Source: Aurantiochytrium sp. KH105 (taxonomy: Eukaryota > Sar > Bigyra > Thraustochytrida > Thraustochytriidae). Taken from it: a stretch of DNA of 64,000 bases. The stretch is from positions 27,769 through 91,768 of the forward strand of contig BGKB01000214.1 of NCBI GenBank assembly GCA_003116975.1, given 5' to 3'. The notes beneath the pieces were generated by a model. It was given only the letters and a program-made list of their open reading frames with translations. It ran no database searches and was not told where the DNA came from. Each line of letters opens with the position of its first letter. Within the stretch, counting starts at the first letter, position 1. Below are positions 8,550-17,703 of the stretch, piece by piece. Both the position numbers and the translations under genes were made by a program.

Positions 8550-11500
8550 TTAGGGCACAGATTTGGGATCACGCTGGAGAAAAGAGCTAAAGAGCGGATC
8601 GCTGGCAAGGTTGGGGAAGCGCTTGACGACGCGCGAGGAGACGCGACGCGCGCACGAAGCATTGGAAGTCGCGAGACTCGTCATGTGAGGCCGAAACGCC
8701 GCGACAAGACGCAGCCCCTGCGCATCACTCGCAACATGAAGGGCCCGCTGCGCGACGTAGTTCCCGTACGAGTCGTTGAGGAGCTCGCGAGTGACCTCGC
8801 GCTGGCAAAGCTCTTCGATGAGCGGCTCGAGCAGAACGGGCGATGCATGCTGCAAGCACTTTTCGACCACGTTACTTGAGAATTTCTGGGTGGAAAGCTC
8901 CACGAGGCGGCTCTTGAGCTGATGCACGATACGGTCACCCTCATCGGCGCGCGCCTTTTCGAGCACGTATTGCACGACATAGTTGGAGAAAGGGTCCTGC
9001 ATAAGGTCAATGGCGTGTTCGATGACCTTGTCAACGAGCGCGGCGCGTTGTTTGTCGTCCGCAGCGTCTAGGCAACGCTGAAAGACGCAGCACCCATGGC
9101 GATGGCGAGTGATGACGAGGACGTCTTTGATGACGGTCTCGTAGACAAAGCCAACGCGATCGTGTGGGATGTATTGCAAGCAGCGTTGAATGACGTGGTT
9201 TCCGTTGGTGTCCATGCTAAGGCGCGTCACGTGAGGCGTGAGGGCTTTAACAATGAGGTCAAGCTGGTCATAGGTGGGGGCGTTGCCGCCAGTAACCTCG
9301 ATGAACTTTTGGACGGAGCGAGTGCCGTGCAAGTTGAGGGCGGCCTCGATGAGCTTGCTTTCGACTTCCTCCAACATGAGAGCGCGCTGCGCGACTGTGG
9401 CTCGCTCCAAAAGTTTCTGGAAGAGGTAATTTCCAAAAGGATCAAGCATGAGCAGCACAAGACGGCTGCGCACCTCATCGAGGATGACCTGACAAGCACG
9501 GTCGCCGTCGGCGTCGACCTTGACCTGGAGAAACCTACATCCTTGCTGTTCCTTGGAGAGCTGAAAGATGGAATCGCGCATTTCCTCTAGAGGGGCCTGC
9601 AGACTCGGACCGCCAAGGCCCTCGAGGCGGCTGCCCATGGGCGCTCCCCCTCCAACGCTGGGACCGCCGGCGCCGCGGCCGCCGCGCTTGCCACCAAGAG
9701 CACCTCCGCCGCGCCGTCCACCTCCGGTCCCGGTGCCAGGTCCGCCGTTGCTAATTCCACCCTTGCGGCCCCCACGTCCACGAGAGGCGTCGAGTTTGGC
9801 CCCGTGTCCATTGTTGGCATGACCCGACGTGGAGCCGAGCGGGTCCCCGTGATGGGCCGTGAGGGCACCCGGTGGAATCATGGCACCTTGATCGTGGTTC
9901 ATGTGCTGGTGCTGGTGCCGAGGATGCTGGTGCTGTTGTTGTTGTTGTTGTTGGTGCTGGTGCTGGTGCTGTTGTTGTTGTTGGTGATGGGCGTGCTGCT
10001 GGTGCGGCTGCAGGTGATGATGCTGCACATGATGATGGTGTTGTTGCGCCGCCGTCGCTTGGTGGGCAAGAGAGGAATGGTGCATCGACATATCCGAGGG
10101 GGGCGGACCCGGTGGCGGAGGAGGAATTCCCGCGACCGGTGTCCAATGGCCGCCGTGAGACATCATGGGCATCATCATCGTTTCTACACCGTTGGCAAGA
10201 ACAACCTTTTGCGGCGCAGCGTTTGAAGCGTTCGAGCCGCTGTAATAAGGGTTTGCTGCAGATGGGTACATGGACGCATGCTGACCGTAACCACCATCAT
10301 AAGAACCTTGCATATACAGTCCTTGCTGTTGATCGTAGCCGACAGAGTACATGGGCAGACCGCCCGCAGAGGTTTGCTGCGCGTGGCTCGAAAGGTGTTG
10401 ATGTTGATGCAGCTGGTGGCCAGAAGACGTTTGTGCGGTTCCGTCATCGAAATGGTACATGGGAGCCGCAGCTGTCGCGTCAAAGGGGGAAGACTTCGAG
10501 CTCACTGAATCTTGCATTCTTGCGTGACCCTGAGCTTGCACGTCCGAAGGAGCTTGCGCATGGTGCAGTGTCAGTGGGGGAGGAGCGCCGCCCGCGGAAG
10601 TGGGGACTCCCGAGCCAGGGGAGACGGGGGAAGCCCCAGCGAGCTCATCTCCAATAGGGGTGAAGATGCTAGCAACATGCTGCGCGTCTTGCTGGGAGGA
10701 CTCGTTGTGTCCATTTTGCCGAACATTATGTTGGTGCTGTTCCGGGGAGTTTGCAGATTGATGGGAGCGCTGCTGTTGCTCCTCCTCTTGCTGCTGCATC
10801 TGGTACTCTTGATAGTCGGTGTTGAGGTCGAGTTCGTCGATGCGCTTGCGAAGACTCTTCAGAGAATGCCCGGGGCTTTCCATATTGATGAACTGCATGG
10901 CATCGTCTTCGTTGGCAGAGGTTGTCGTGCGCAACGCCGTGCGCGGAACGCCATTAGAGTTTTCGACGTATTTCTTGCGCGGGGCGAGGATGCTGCCGGG
11001 ACTCTGGGCAAGGAATTTTTCGATACTCTGTGTGCGCCTTCGCGCATCGCGAGCATCGCGGTGTTCCATGGGGTCGTACGAGCCAAAAGTCGACGAGGCC
11101 TGCGAGAAGGCGCCACCCATGGAGCTCCCCGAAACGGGTGATGATGACCCAAAGTTATCTTCAAAGGTGTCCTCGGCCTCCGCTGCAAGTTGCTGGTGCT
11201 GGTCCTGCTGGTGTTGATGATGATGGTGTGAGGAAGACTGGTCCGAGGGAGACAGCGAGGTAGCGTTCGACAAGAACGCGCTCTCGGAGCCTTGGAGCAC
11301 GGACACGCCCGAGTGGCTTGGAGGCGACGAAGACGTGAGGTTTGAATCGCGCCTAGGCTCGTTGCCAGCAGCCGCAGTGGCAGCGGCTGCAGCTTCTTCC
11401 ATCCACGAAAAGAGGGCTCCATCCGCAATATCAATCTTTGGTGGCGCTGACGTAGGCCGCTCGGGGCTATCTTCGCTGCTCCCGCCCCCTTGGTGGACGT

Positions 11501-11612
11501 CTGCCGCGGCGGCGGCGGCGGCAGCAGCAGCAGCAGCAGCAGCCTCGTCGGCTGCGCCTAGCCGTTGCGTTTCCGCGGCGTAGCGGGCGAGATCGTCCTC
11601 AATGTCGTCCAT
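8550..11612 (-). CDS. Pumilio/PUF-family RNA-binding protein
   Basis: The protein has 1020 residues. PUF proteins bind 3'UTR elements and repress or destabilise mRNAs in the cytoplasm. The C-terminal third (about 675-1000) is a complete eight-repeat Pumilio homology domain. The base-reading motifs in order are GCRFLQ, GNYLFQK, GTRSVQK, GNHVIQR, GCCVFQR, SNYVVQY, SSNVVEK and GNYVAQR. By the PUF code these give the standard 5'-UGU plus AU-rich element (UGUANAUA-like); repeat 5 has Cys-Cys in place of the common Cys-Arg, so that position is less certain. The N-terminal two thirds are low complexity: poly-Ala near residue 25, long Gln/His runs (about 500-570) and Gly/Arg-rich segments, typical of PUF regulators in RNP granules. 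The start at 11612 opens with the acidic MDDIEDDLARYAAE. It is divergent from the coiled-coil gene. Confidence 0.95.
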   Translation of the reverse strand: MDDIEDDLARYAAETQRLGAADEAAAAAAAAAAAAAADVHQGGGSSEDSPERPTSAPPKIDIADGALFSWMEEAAAAATAAAGNEPRRDSNLTSSSPPSHSGVSVLQGSESAFLSNATSLSPSDQSSSHHHHQHQQDQHQQLAAEAEDTFEDNFGSSSPVSGSSMGGAFSQASSTFGSYDPMEHRDARDARRRTQSIEKFLAQSPGSILAPRKKYVENSNGVPRTALRTTTSANEDDAMQFINMESPGHSLKSLRKRIDELDLNTDYQEYQMQQQEEEQQQRSHQSANSPEQHQHNVRQNGHNESSQQDAQHVASIFTPIGDELAGASPVSPGSGVPTSAGGAPPPLTLHHAQAPSDVQAQGHARMQDSVSSKSSPFDATAAAPMYHFDDGTAQTSSGHQLHQHQHLSSHAQQTSAGGLPMYSVGYDQQQGLYMQGSYDGGYGQHASMYPSAANPYYSGSNASNAAPQKVVLANGVETMMMPMMSHGGHWTPVAGIPPPPPGPPPSDMSMHHSSLAHQATAAQQHHHHVQHHHLQPHQQHAHHQQQQQHQHQHQQQQQQQHQHPRHQHQHMNHDQGAMIPPGALTAHHGDPLGSTSGHANNGHGAKLDASRGRGGRKGGISNGGPGTGTGGGRRGGGALGGKRGGRGAGGPSVGGGAPMGSRLEGLGGPSLQAPLEEMRDSIFQLSKEQQGCRFLQVKVDADGDRACQVILDEVRSRLVLLMLDPFGNYLFQKLLERATVAQRALMLEEVESKLIEAALNLHGTRSVQKFIEVTGGNAPTYDQLDLIVKALTPHVTRLSMDTNGNHVIQRCLQYIPHDRVGFVYETVIKDVLVITRHRHGCCVFQRCLDAADDKQRAALVDKVIEHAIDLMQDPFSNYVVQYVLEKARADEGDRIVHQLKSRLVELSTQKFSSNVVEKCLQHASPVLLEPLIEELCQREVTRELLNDSYGNYVAQRALHVASDAQGLRLVAAFRPHMTSLATSNASCARRVSSRVVKRFPNLASDPLFSSFLQRDPKSVP
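9918..10050 (-). repeat. Trinucleotide-rich Gln/His coding tract
   Basis: On the plus strand this is runs of CTGGTG and GTTGTT, coding on the minus strand for interleaved Gln and His inside the Pumilio N-terminal region. Mixed CAA/CAG and CAC codons make it an imperfect microsatellite. Confidence 0.8.
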
Positions 11613-12296
11613 GGCGCGCGAGTCTCTAGCTAGAATAAATGACTTCCTGGTCTACCAAAGCGTCGCCCTTGCTTGCGAGCTGCGTCGGCGACTTTCTTCT
11701 CCAATGACCAAAAAAAAGCACGCCGGTCGTAGCCAAGCCAGCTCTGGCAAAGCCGGGCCTCGTCCCTCCCGGGAAGCCGCCGCGGTGGCGGCGTAGCTAG
11801 CTAGCTAGCGCGCCGCCGCGCCGTGTGCCCGGCCTTGGGACGTCGCCCGAGTCTTTCGGTCCCGGTCGGCCGGCCTCGCGCAGCAGGCAAGCAAGCTGCT
11901 TTTCGCAAAGTCCGCTCGCCCCAGACTCCGCCTCGCTTCGCCTCGCGCGACCTCCGCGCGGCCACGCGGCGCGCGCTCGCTCGCTGGCGAGGTCCCTGCG
12001 CCACGATTTCTGGTCGCACCAACTCCGGAAATGACGGAGAGGGGCGGGTCGACGCCCCCGCCGGCAGGCAGGCAGGCGGGCAGGCAGGCCGGCACGCAGG
12101 CTGGCGCGCCGGCAGGCAGGACAGACGCCGGCCGCCCGCGCTCCGCGCTCGCCGCTCGCGCAGGCAGGGCCCGGCCTCGCGCGCGGGCTCGTGGTCGCTC
12201 CTGTCGCGCCTTCTTTCTTTGCTTCGCCCTGGAGCCACAAGAAGCCGCCCGCCTTAAACGCCCCCCGCCGCCGCCCCCTTCAGCTTAAGGCGGAAG
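11613..12296. promoter_or_regulatory. GC-rich divergent spacer between Pumilio and coiled-coil genes
   Basis: About 0.7 kb of very GC-rich sequence between two outward-reading genes. It includes GCAGGCAG-type tetranucleotide repeats at about 12060-12125 and a TAGCTAGCTAGCTAGC run at 11795-11810. Several overlapping open frames exist on both strands, all of biased low-complexity composition and without family motifs. Probable bidirectional promoter region. Confidence 0.45.
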
Positions 12297-14411
12297 ATGG
12301 GCCACTTCGAGCGCCCGAAAAGAGGCGCAAACGGCCCCGGCGGAAAAACCGTTTCGCGAATTGGGGTTGCGCACTCGTGCTTTGCGCGCGCGGCTCTGGA
12401 GGGGAGGGCAGCACGGGGAGTTCTCTTCGAGCTCGAGCTCGAGCTCGCAGCGCTGCAGCGCGGCGCGCGGGAGGGCGGAAGCGGCATGCGCGCCGCGAAG
12501 AGAGAGGACGGAGCCGAGGGCGAGGTCTCCTGCTGCGCGGAGGCTGATGGAGAAGAGAGGTTGAGCAGAGAGGACCTCGCGATGGAGGACGACGCCGGGA
12601 CCGCGCACGTGCGCGACACGGACGGCGACAGCGAGCTTGCTGGAGGAGGCAAAGCGGAGCCCCAAGACGACGATGCGCAGCAGCAAGAGCAGCAGGTATC
12701 GCGAGTGGAAGAGGTCTTTGGAATCAATGACGATGCAATCGTGCCTTTTCCTACGAGCCCAGCAGCATCGTTTGCAGCAGCTTCAATCACACCAAGGCCG
12801 GGAAATGACAGCAAACGACGACCCGCGCCATGTCTGGACATTGTCACTGGAGAAGAGGACATGGCGCGATCTAAACGAAGCGAGAGCGCACGCTCATCGA
12901 CGTCGAAAGGAAAGAGAGCAGCGCCATTTATGTACAAAAGTGCCCGCTCGCCCATGTCAACAAGCACGCTGACCGCCCCAGAGACCGCCGTCGAAGACAT
13001 GGACGAGGAACTGGAGGATATATTAGGCCGCGTTGACGCGTGTGCAAAACTGTCAAGGTCGCTCATTAGTGAGCATGACAGTACGAGGCATGGCCGTGGC
13101 ATCACCGAGGATGCTGACACATTGCTGCGCCGAAGTCTCGACGTGAGCATGGAACTCCAGATGGTTGCGGCACGATTCTCGGCCATGTGGGGATCACAAG
13201 TTCGCGCTCGCGTGGGGCCAGAGGGCTGGCCTCGCGACGCCTCGGCTGCGTCCGTGTCTGCCGCGGAGGCGGCGCGAAGTCGGCGGCTGAGTCTCGGCAA
13301 GGCGACCAAGGCAGTGCAAAAGTGCTTTGAAGCGGAGCGAGAGGGACTTTTGCGCGAAATTCGTGCTCTCGAAGCAAGGAATCGCAAATGCGGACTCACG
13401 ATCCGTGGGCTAGAAACGCGCAAGGAGCGAGAAGAACACCTGGCCAAGAGGTGTCGCACGCTTCAAGAGCGGGTTGACGATGGGCGTGCAAACCTCGACG
13501 CCGTCAAGCGGCAGCTGGAGCGCAGTCAAACGCATGCTGCTGATACGGATCGAGTGCGGCACCTTTTGGAGGATGAAGTCGTGCAGCTTCGGCGCGAAAA
13601 GCAAGAGCTCGATGCGCGACTCGAGGCGCAGGAACACGAGGCAGCGCGAACCCTACGCGAGCAGACTCGTCAGCTGGCCCGTGACCTCGAGGCCGAACGC
13701 GAGGCCCACGCAGCCGCGCGCGAGTCGTGGCATCAAAGCAAATTGGAGGCAGACCTTATTCGGCGCCAGGTGGATATCAAAGAGTCCGCCTTGCGCGAGA
13801 AGGACAGACACGCCGAAGAGGCTGGCGACATTCTGCGTGAGACGACCGGGACGTTGCGCACCAAGCTCAAGCAGGCCGAAAACCGAGCCTTTGCAGCAGA
13901 AGATGCAATTGCCGGAGCACGCGCCGAGGCAGACGGGGTGCGAGCAGAGCTCACGGAGCAGCTCAACGATTTGCGCGCAAAACTCGCGCGCACGGAGGAT
14001 TTGCGGCAAGATGCCGTGCTCGAAACGCGAGATTTGCGAGAACAGCTCGCTCGACGGCACAGTGGCAGCGAGGACACGGATACCCTTTCTTTGCAGCGAC
14101 AAGTTGCCCGCCTCTGCGAGGCAAACACAGCTTTGCGCGCGGAAAGAGATCGTGCGGAGCGTACGTCGGAGCGCGCGCTCGGAGCGCTGCGCCAGGCGCG
14201 ATTGCTGGAGGAGACTGTCTCGCAGCTTCGCGCACAAATTCGCGATCGGGACGAGACCATACACCAGCTCACGGTGCACTATCGTTCGCCCGAGCAGCAC
14301 GAGCAACTCGCAATCGTCGCGGCTGAGTCTTCGAATTTGACCACAATGAATGATGCACCATCGTGCACTGGGGGAGATGCTGTTGATCTCTCTTTTACCT
14401 TGTCGCCGTAA
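12297..14411 (+). CDS. Long coiled-coil protein
   Basis: The open frame encodes 704 residues from 12297, but the first 60 are GC-driven and the true start may be the ATG at 12486 (MRAAKRED) or 12582 (MEDDAG). Residues about 1-230 are charged and disordered-looking, with many Ser/Arg. A short mixed region at about 235-300 (LEDILGRVDACAKLSRS and onward) may fold. From about 335 to 685 the protein is an almost unbroken heptad-rich coiled coil, with frequent Leu at a/d positions and Arg/Glu/Gln elsewhere, as in cytoskeletal, centrosomal or Golgi scaffold proteins. The C-terminus is short and Ser/Asp-rich. No motor, kinase or zinc domain is visible. I do not recognise the family; function is not assigned. 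Confidence 0.8.
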   Translation: MGHFERPKRGANGPGGKTVSRIGVAHSCFARAALEGRAARGVLFELELELAALQRGAREGGSGMRAAKREDGAEGEVSCCAEADGEERLSREDLAMEDDAGTAHVRDTDGDSELAGGGKAEPQDDDAQQQEQQVSRVEEVFGINDDAIVPFPTSPAASFAAASITPRPGNDSKRRPAPCLDIVTGEEDMARSKRSESARSSTSKGKRAAPFMYKSARSPMSTSTLTAPETAVEDMDEELEDILGRVDACAKLSRSLISEHDSTRHGRGITEDADTLLRRSLDVSMELQMVAARFSAMWGSQVRARVGPEGWPRDASAASVSAAEAARSRRLSLGKATKAVQKCFEAEREGLLREIRALEARNRKCGLTIRGLETRKEREEHLAKRCRTLQERVDDGRANLDAVKRQLERSQTHAADTDRVRHLLEDEVVQLRREKQELDARLEAQEHEAARTLREQTRQLARDLEAEREAHAAARESWHQSKLEADLIRRQVDIKESALREKDRHAEEAGDILRETTGTLRTKLKQAENRAFAAEDAIAGARAEADGVRAELTEQLNDLRAKLARTEDLRQDAVLETRDLREQLARRHSGSEDTDTLSLQRQVARLCEANTALRAERDRAERTSERALGALRQARLLEETVSQLRAQIRDRDETIHQLTVHYRSPEQHEQLAIVAAESSNLTTMNDAPSCTGGDAVDLSFTLSP

Positions 14412-16549
14412 TGCTAATTGCTGCTTTATTGTCGATCCTTTCCGATGTTTGCAATGCTTTGCTTGCACGCTGCACCAAATTTGGTGTGTCTATGTGTGTT
14501 TTGAGTAGTTGTCAGCCATGAATTTCTCTCCAAAAGACCATGTTGATTTTCTACGAGCCCGCATGCATCATCATAGTCCTCCTCGACAACCTGACTCTTG
14601 CGATCCGCTGCCGACAACAAACTCGAACTTGACATGAAACCATGTTTGTTTCTCTTTACTATACCCATCGTCGAAGAAGAAGAAGACGAAGAAGAAGAGG
14701 ATGATGATGATAAAGCCTATACAAACATTCGAGTCTTGACCTTTGCGGCGGCCCTAGAGCGTGCGTGCGCAACCCCAAATGCACACCTGTGATTGGATGA
14801 CGCTCAGCTTTTTCTCACAGCCTGCCGCACCGCTCGCTGCCACACCACCGACTCGACAAAGCGAGTGAAGCGCTGCGTTCGCGCCGGCGCTCGCGGCGCG
14901 AAGGTCGTGCTTCTCGAAGGCCTTCTTGGCCCCGCTCTCGCGCGTCTTGTCGGCAGGCCTGGGCGTCTTCCGCGCCAGCGTCCACCCATTCCCCCCCCGG
15001 CGCCGCGCGCCACCTTACCCTGGCCGGCGCCTACCCAGCTTTAGCCATAGTCTCCGCCTCGCTTTAAGGCGGTACACGCCGCTCCATCCACACGTGCCTC
15101 GCGAAACAAAAGAAAACAAAAGAAAAGAATACAAAAGAAAAGAAAAAGTAAAAAGGACGAGAAAAGGAAAGTATAAAAAAGAAAAAAGGCGCGACCTCGA
15201 CTGCCACTGCTCGATTTCGATTGACTTGATTGGTTGGTTGATTTGGTTGACTTGATTGATTGACTGTGAGCGATTTTAAGATTGATTGATTGACCTCGCG
15301 TCGCGCGTCCCGTCGCCGCCGGCGCAGCGGCTGCTGCCGTCGCGACCACGGCAGCGCCGCCGGCTGCGCTGCCGTCGGCCCCCTCGCGCACGTCGCAGCC
15401 GCTGCCGCCCGCCCCCCCGCCCGCGCGAGCGAAGCACGCCCGCGCGCCCGCGCGGCTCGGCGCCCTCTCCGGCCAGCTGGCGGCGGGGAGGCGCAATAGA
15501 CGGTGTGCGGCGGGGCCTCCTCCCCTTGGATGCCAGCAAGTGCAGTATCCGCCATTCCCCACTTGCGGCCCGCGATTGCGCACTTGCGGTCGGCGGAGGG
15601 CAGTCGGCCCAGGTTGGCTGGCTGGCCGGCCGCGCGCGCGTGAAAGCGTTTGCGCGGGGCGCCGCAACACAAGTATGCGGCTGCAGCCAAGTCGACAAAG
15701 GCGGCTCACAAGTGAAGCGCCGGGCAGTTGCCGCCCGCGCAAGAGGAACAAAGAAATGGGTGGCAGCAGCTTCTCGCAAACTACTATCGCAGACCGCATC
15801 ACGACAAGGTACGTGCCCACGCCCTCTGCCGCCCGCCCGCCCGCCCGCCCGCCCGCGCGGGGCCCGCCTGCGCGGCCGCCGCCGCGGCCGCCGCGCCGCG
15901 CCGCGCGGAGGAGGAACGCGCCGCGCTCGCGCCCGCGCGCGCCCGCGCGCGTAGGCAAGAGCGGAGGAACGGGATGGAAATCGATGGGGCCTGCGTTTCG
16001 AACGAGCGGCGAACGAACCGAGGCACGTCTTCGCCTCGCGCTCGCGCCCGCGCCCACGCTCGCGCCCGCGCCCGCGCGGTCCGTGGAGCCTGGACTCTGC
16101 GCGGCTGCGTGACCGCGCTGCCCGGCTGATCGCCTCTGCGTGTATGCGTGTATTCGAGCGAGCGTCGAGGAGCCCGTGCGTTCGCCCCGGCGCTCAGGGA
16201 GAAGAAAAGGGGAGTGAAGCTGGCGACGGCCCCGCGTCACCCTTTCTTTATCCCTCTCGCTCGGTTGTGCATCAGGCAGGCTTCCCCATCCATCCGAACC
16301 CATCCATTTGTCCATCTGTCGATGAATCGATTGATTCATTTGATTTACTCTCCTCCTTCGTTCCTGTAGGCACCTGCTTGGAAACCGGCGGAGAGTTGAG
16401 TTGACAGACGCCGTGGCGAGGTGCACAGCACAACACACGTGAAGCAGCAAACCACTAACGCGAGAGACTCTTGTACTGCACTTACACCGAACAGGTTCCA
16501 CACTTCGCATCCTTAACTTTACCCTTCCGTAACCACCAAGACAGCAAAA
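14412..16549. other. 2.1-kb intergenic region upstream of eIF5A
   Basis: It contains an imperfect GAA/GAT run at 14668-14712, an A-rich tract at 15105-15190, an ATTG-type simple repeat at 15218-15297, and very GC-rich low-complexity sequence from about 15300 to 16130. Open frames crossing it are composition artefacts. The last 200 bases before the eIF5A ATG are pyrimidine-rich and probably hold its promoter and 5' leader; a leader intron ending near CCTGTAG at 16364-16370 is possible but unproven. Confidence 0.5.
15218..15297. repeat. ATTG/GGTT simple repeat
   Basis: Runs of GATT and GGTT units (TTGATTGGTTGGTTGATTTG, then GATTGATTGATTGACC) make a degenerate tetranucleotide microsatellite. 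Confidence 0.7.
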
Positions 16550-17035
16550 ATGGCTGAGGTCGAGACGTTCGAGTCTGCCGGCGAGGTCGCCGAGAAGACG
16601 TACCCCATCCGTGCCGGTGAGGTCAAGAAGGGCATGATCGTCATGCTCAAGGGCTTCCCCTGCAAGGTGATCGAGGTGACCACCTCGAAGACCGGCAAGC
16701 ACGGTCACGCTAAGGCCAACATCACCGGCCTCGACATTTTCACCGGCGCCAAGAAGGTCGATATCTCCCCCACGTCGCACAACATGACGGCCCCCTTTGT
16801 GACCGTCTCCACGTTCACCCTTCTTGACGTGTCCGAGGATGGCTTCTGCTCCCTCATGGACGAGGCCGGCGAGACCCGCGAGGATCTCAAGTGCCCCGAC
16901 TCGAACTCCCCGGACTCTGAGCTCGGTGATAAGATCCGCGCCGCCCTTGATGCCGGCAAGGACGTCTCTGTCACCGTCACCAAGGCCATGGACTCCGAGG
17001 TCATCACCGACTACAAGGAGCAGGATGCCGCCTAA
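16550..17035 (+). CDS. EIF5A: Translation factor eIF5A
   Basis: The 161-residue protein is a full-length eIF5A, which binds the ribosomal E site and relieves stalling during elongation and termination. The hypusine loop TSKTGKHGHAK is intact, with the modified lysine at Lys50, the same number as in human eIF5A. The SH3-like N-terminal domain (GEVKKGMIVMLKGFPCKVIE) and the OB-fold C-terminal domain (VSTFTLLDVSEDGFCSLMDE onward) follow in order. The start context AAAAATGGC is a strong eukaryotic initiation site. Codons are strongly C-ending, as expected of a highly expressed gene. Deoxyhypusine synthase and hydroxylase must be encoded elsewhere. Confidence 0.98.
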   Translation: MAEVETFESAGEVAEKTYPIRAGEVKKGMIVMLKGFPCKVIEVTTSKTGKHGHAKANITGLDIFTGAKKVDISPTSHNMTAPFVTVSTFTLLDVSEDGFCSLMDEAGETREDLKCPDSNSPDSELGDKIRAALDAGKDVSVTVTKAMDSEVITDYKEQDAA

Positions 17036-17703
17036 GTTGCGTGTGCTGTTGACCCGTAGTAGCATGTAGGACCATTTGGGCCATTGGGAACTTTTCGTCT
17101 CTGAAGTGGGTTGCATGGACCTCGCCTGCGTTGTAATGCCGTGGGTCTGGGTAAGGGGGTTTAAGCCAGGTCTTCTTCTTTGTCTGTGGCGCCTCTTTTC
17201 TCTGTCCTAGAATGGAGCTCATCGCGGCTCTAAGTAACCTCGAAGAATTCAGCGAAAGGCAAAGCAAAATTACAAGAAAAAAAATTAAGTCCAGACTAAT
17301 GGGTGGTATTCACGTTCTGTTCGTTTTCTATTTTCTCATTCGTTCAGTCTTTCATACATTCATACATTCGTTCATTCACATGTCAGCCACTTGATCGATC
17401 AGTCTATCCGTCTGTCAGCCCATACAGACAGAAAAAAGCGACTTGTTGCAATCCTTCAACAAAAAAACGACTTGGGTGGTGGTGTCTCTCTTTTGCAGTA
17501 TACATTTTCCGTGATCACCGTCGATCACCGCAGGTTGTCTTCTTTGGGTCAGAGTAGAAAAGAAAAGAAAAGCAAAAAAAAGGAAGAAGTTCACCCTAGA
17601 ACATTCTTCACCTTGCGGGGCCTTGACGCCGAAGACAAAAAGATGCATTCGCGTGTCTCTCATAATATGTCTCCCCACAGCAAGCGATGCTCGTTGCTCA
17701 GTA
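17036..17703. other. Convergent spacer between eIF5A and the GABA-B-like receptor gene
   Basis: AT-richer sequence between two 3' ends. It holds CATTCATTC-type simple repeats around 17330-17385 and an AAAAG-rich tract at 17556-17585. No gene recognised. Confidence 0.5.

Noticed and set aside
12254-13459. 401-codon minus-strand open frame
   Set aside because: Ser/Ala/Arg-rich shadow of the coiled-coil gene on the opposite strand.
15041-17116. 691-codon minus-strand open frame
   Set aside because: It runs antisense through the whole eIF5A gene and then through low-complexity GC-rich spacer. It has no family motif and is a by-product of codon bias.
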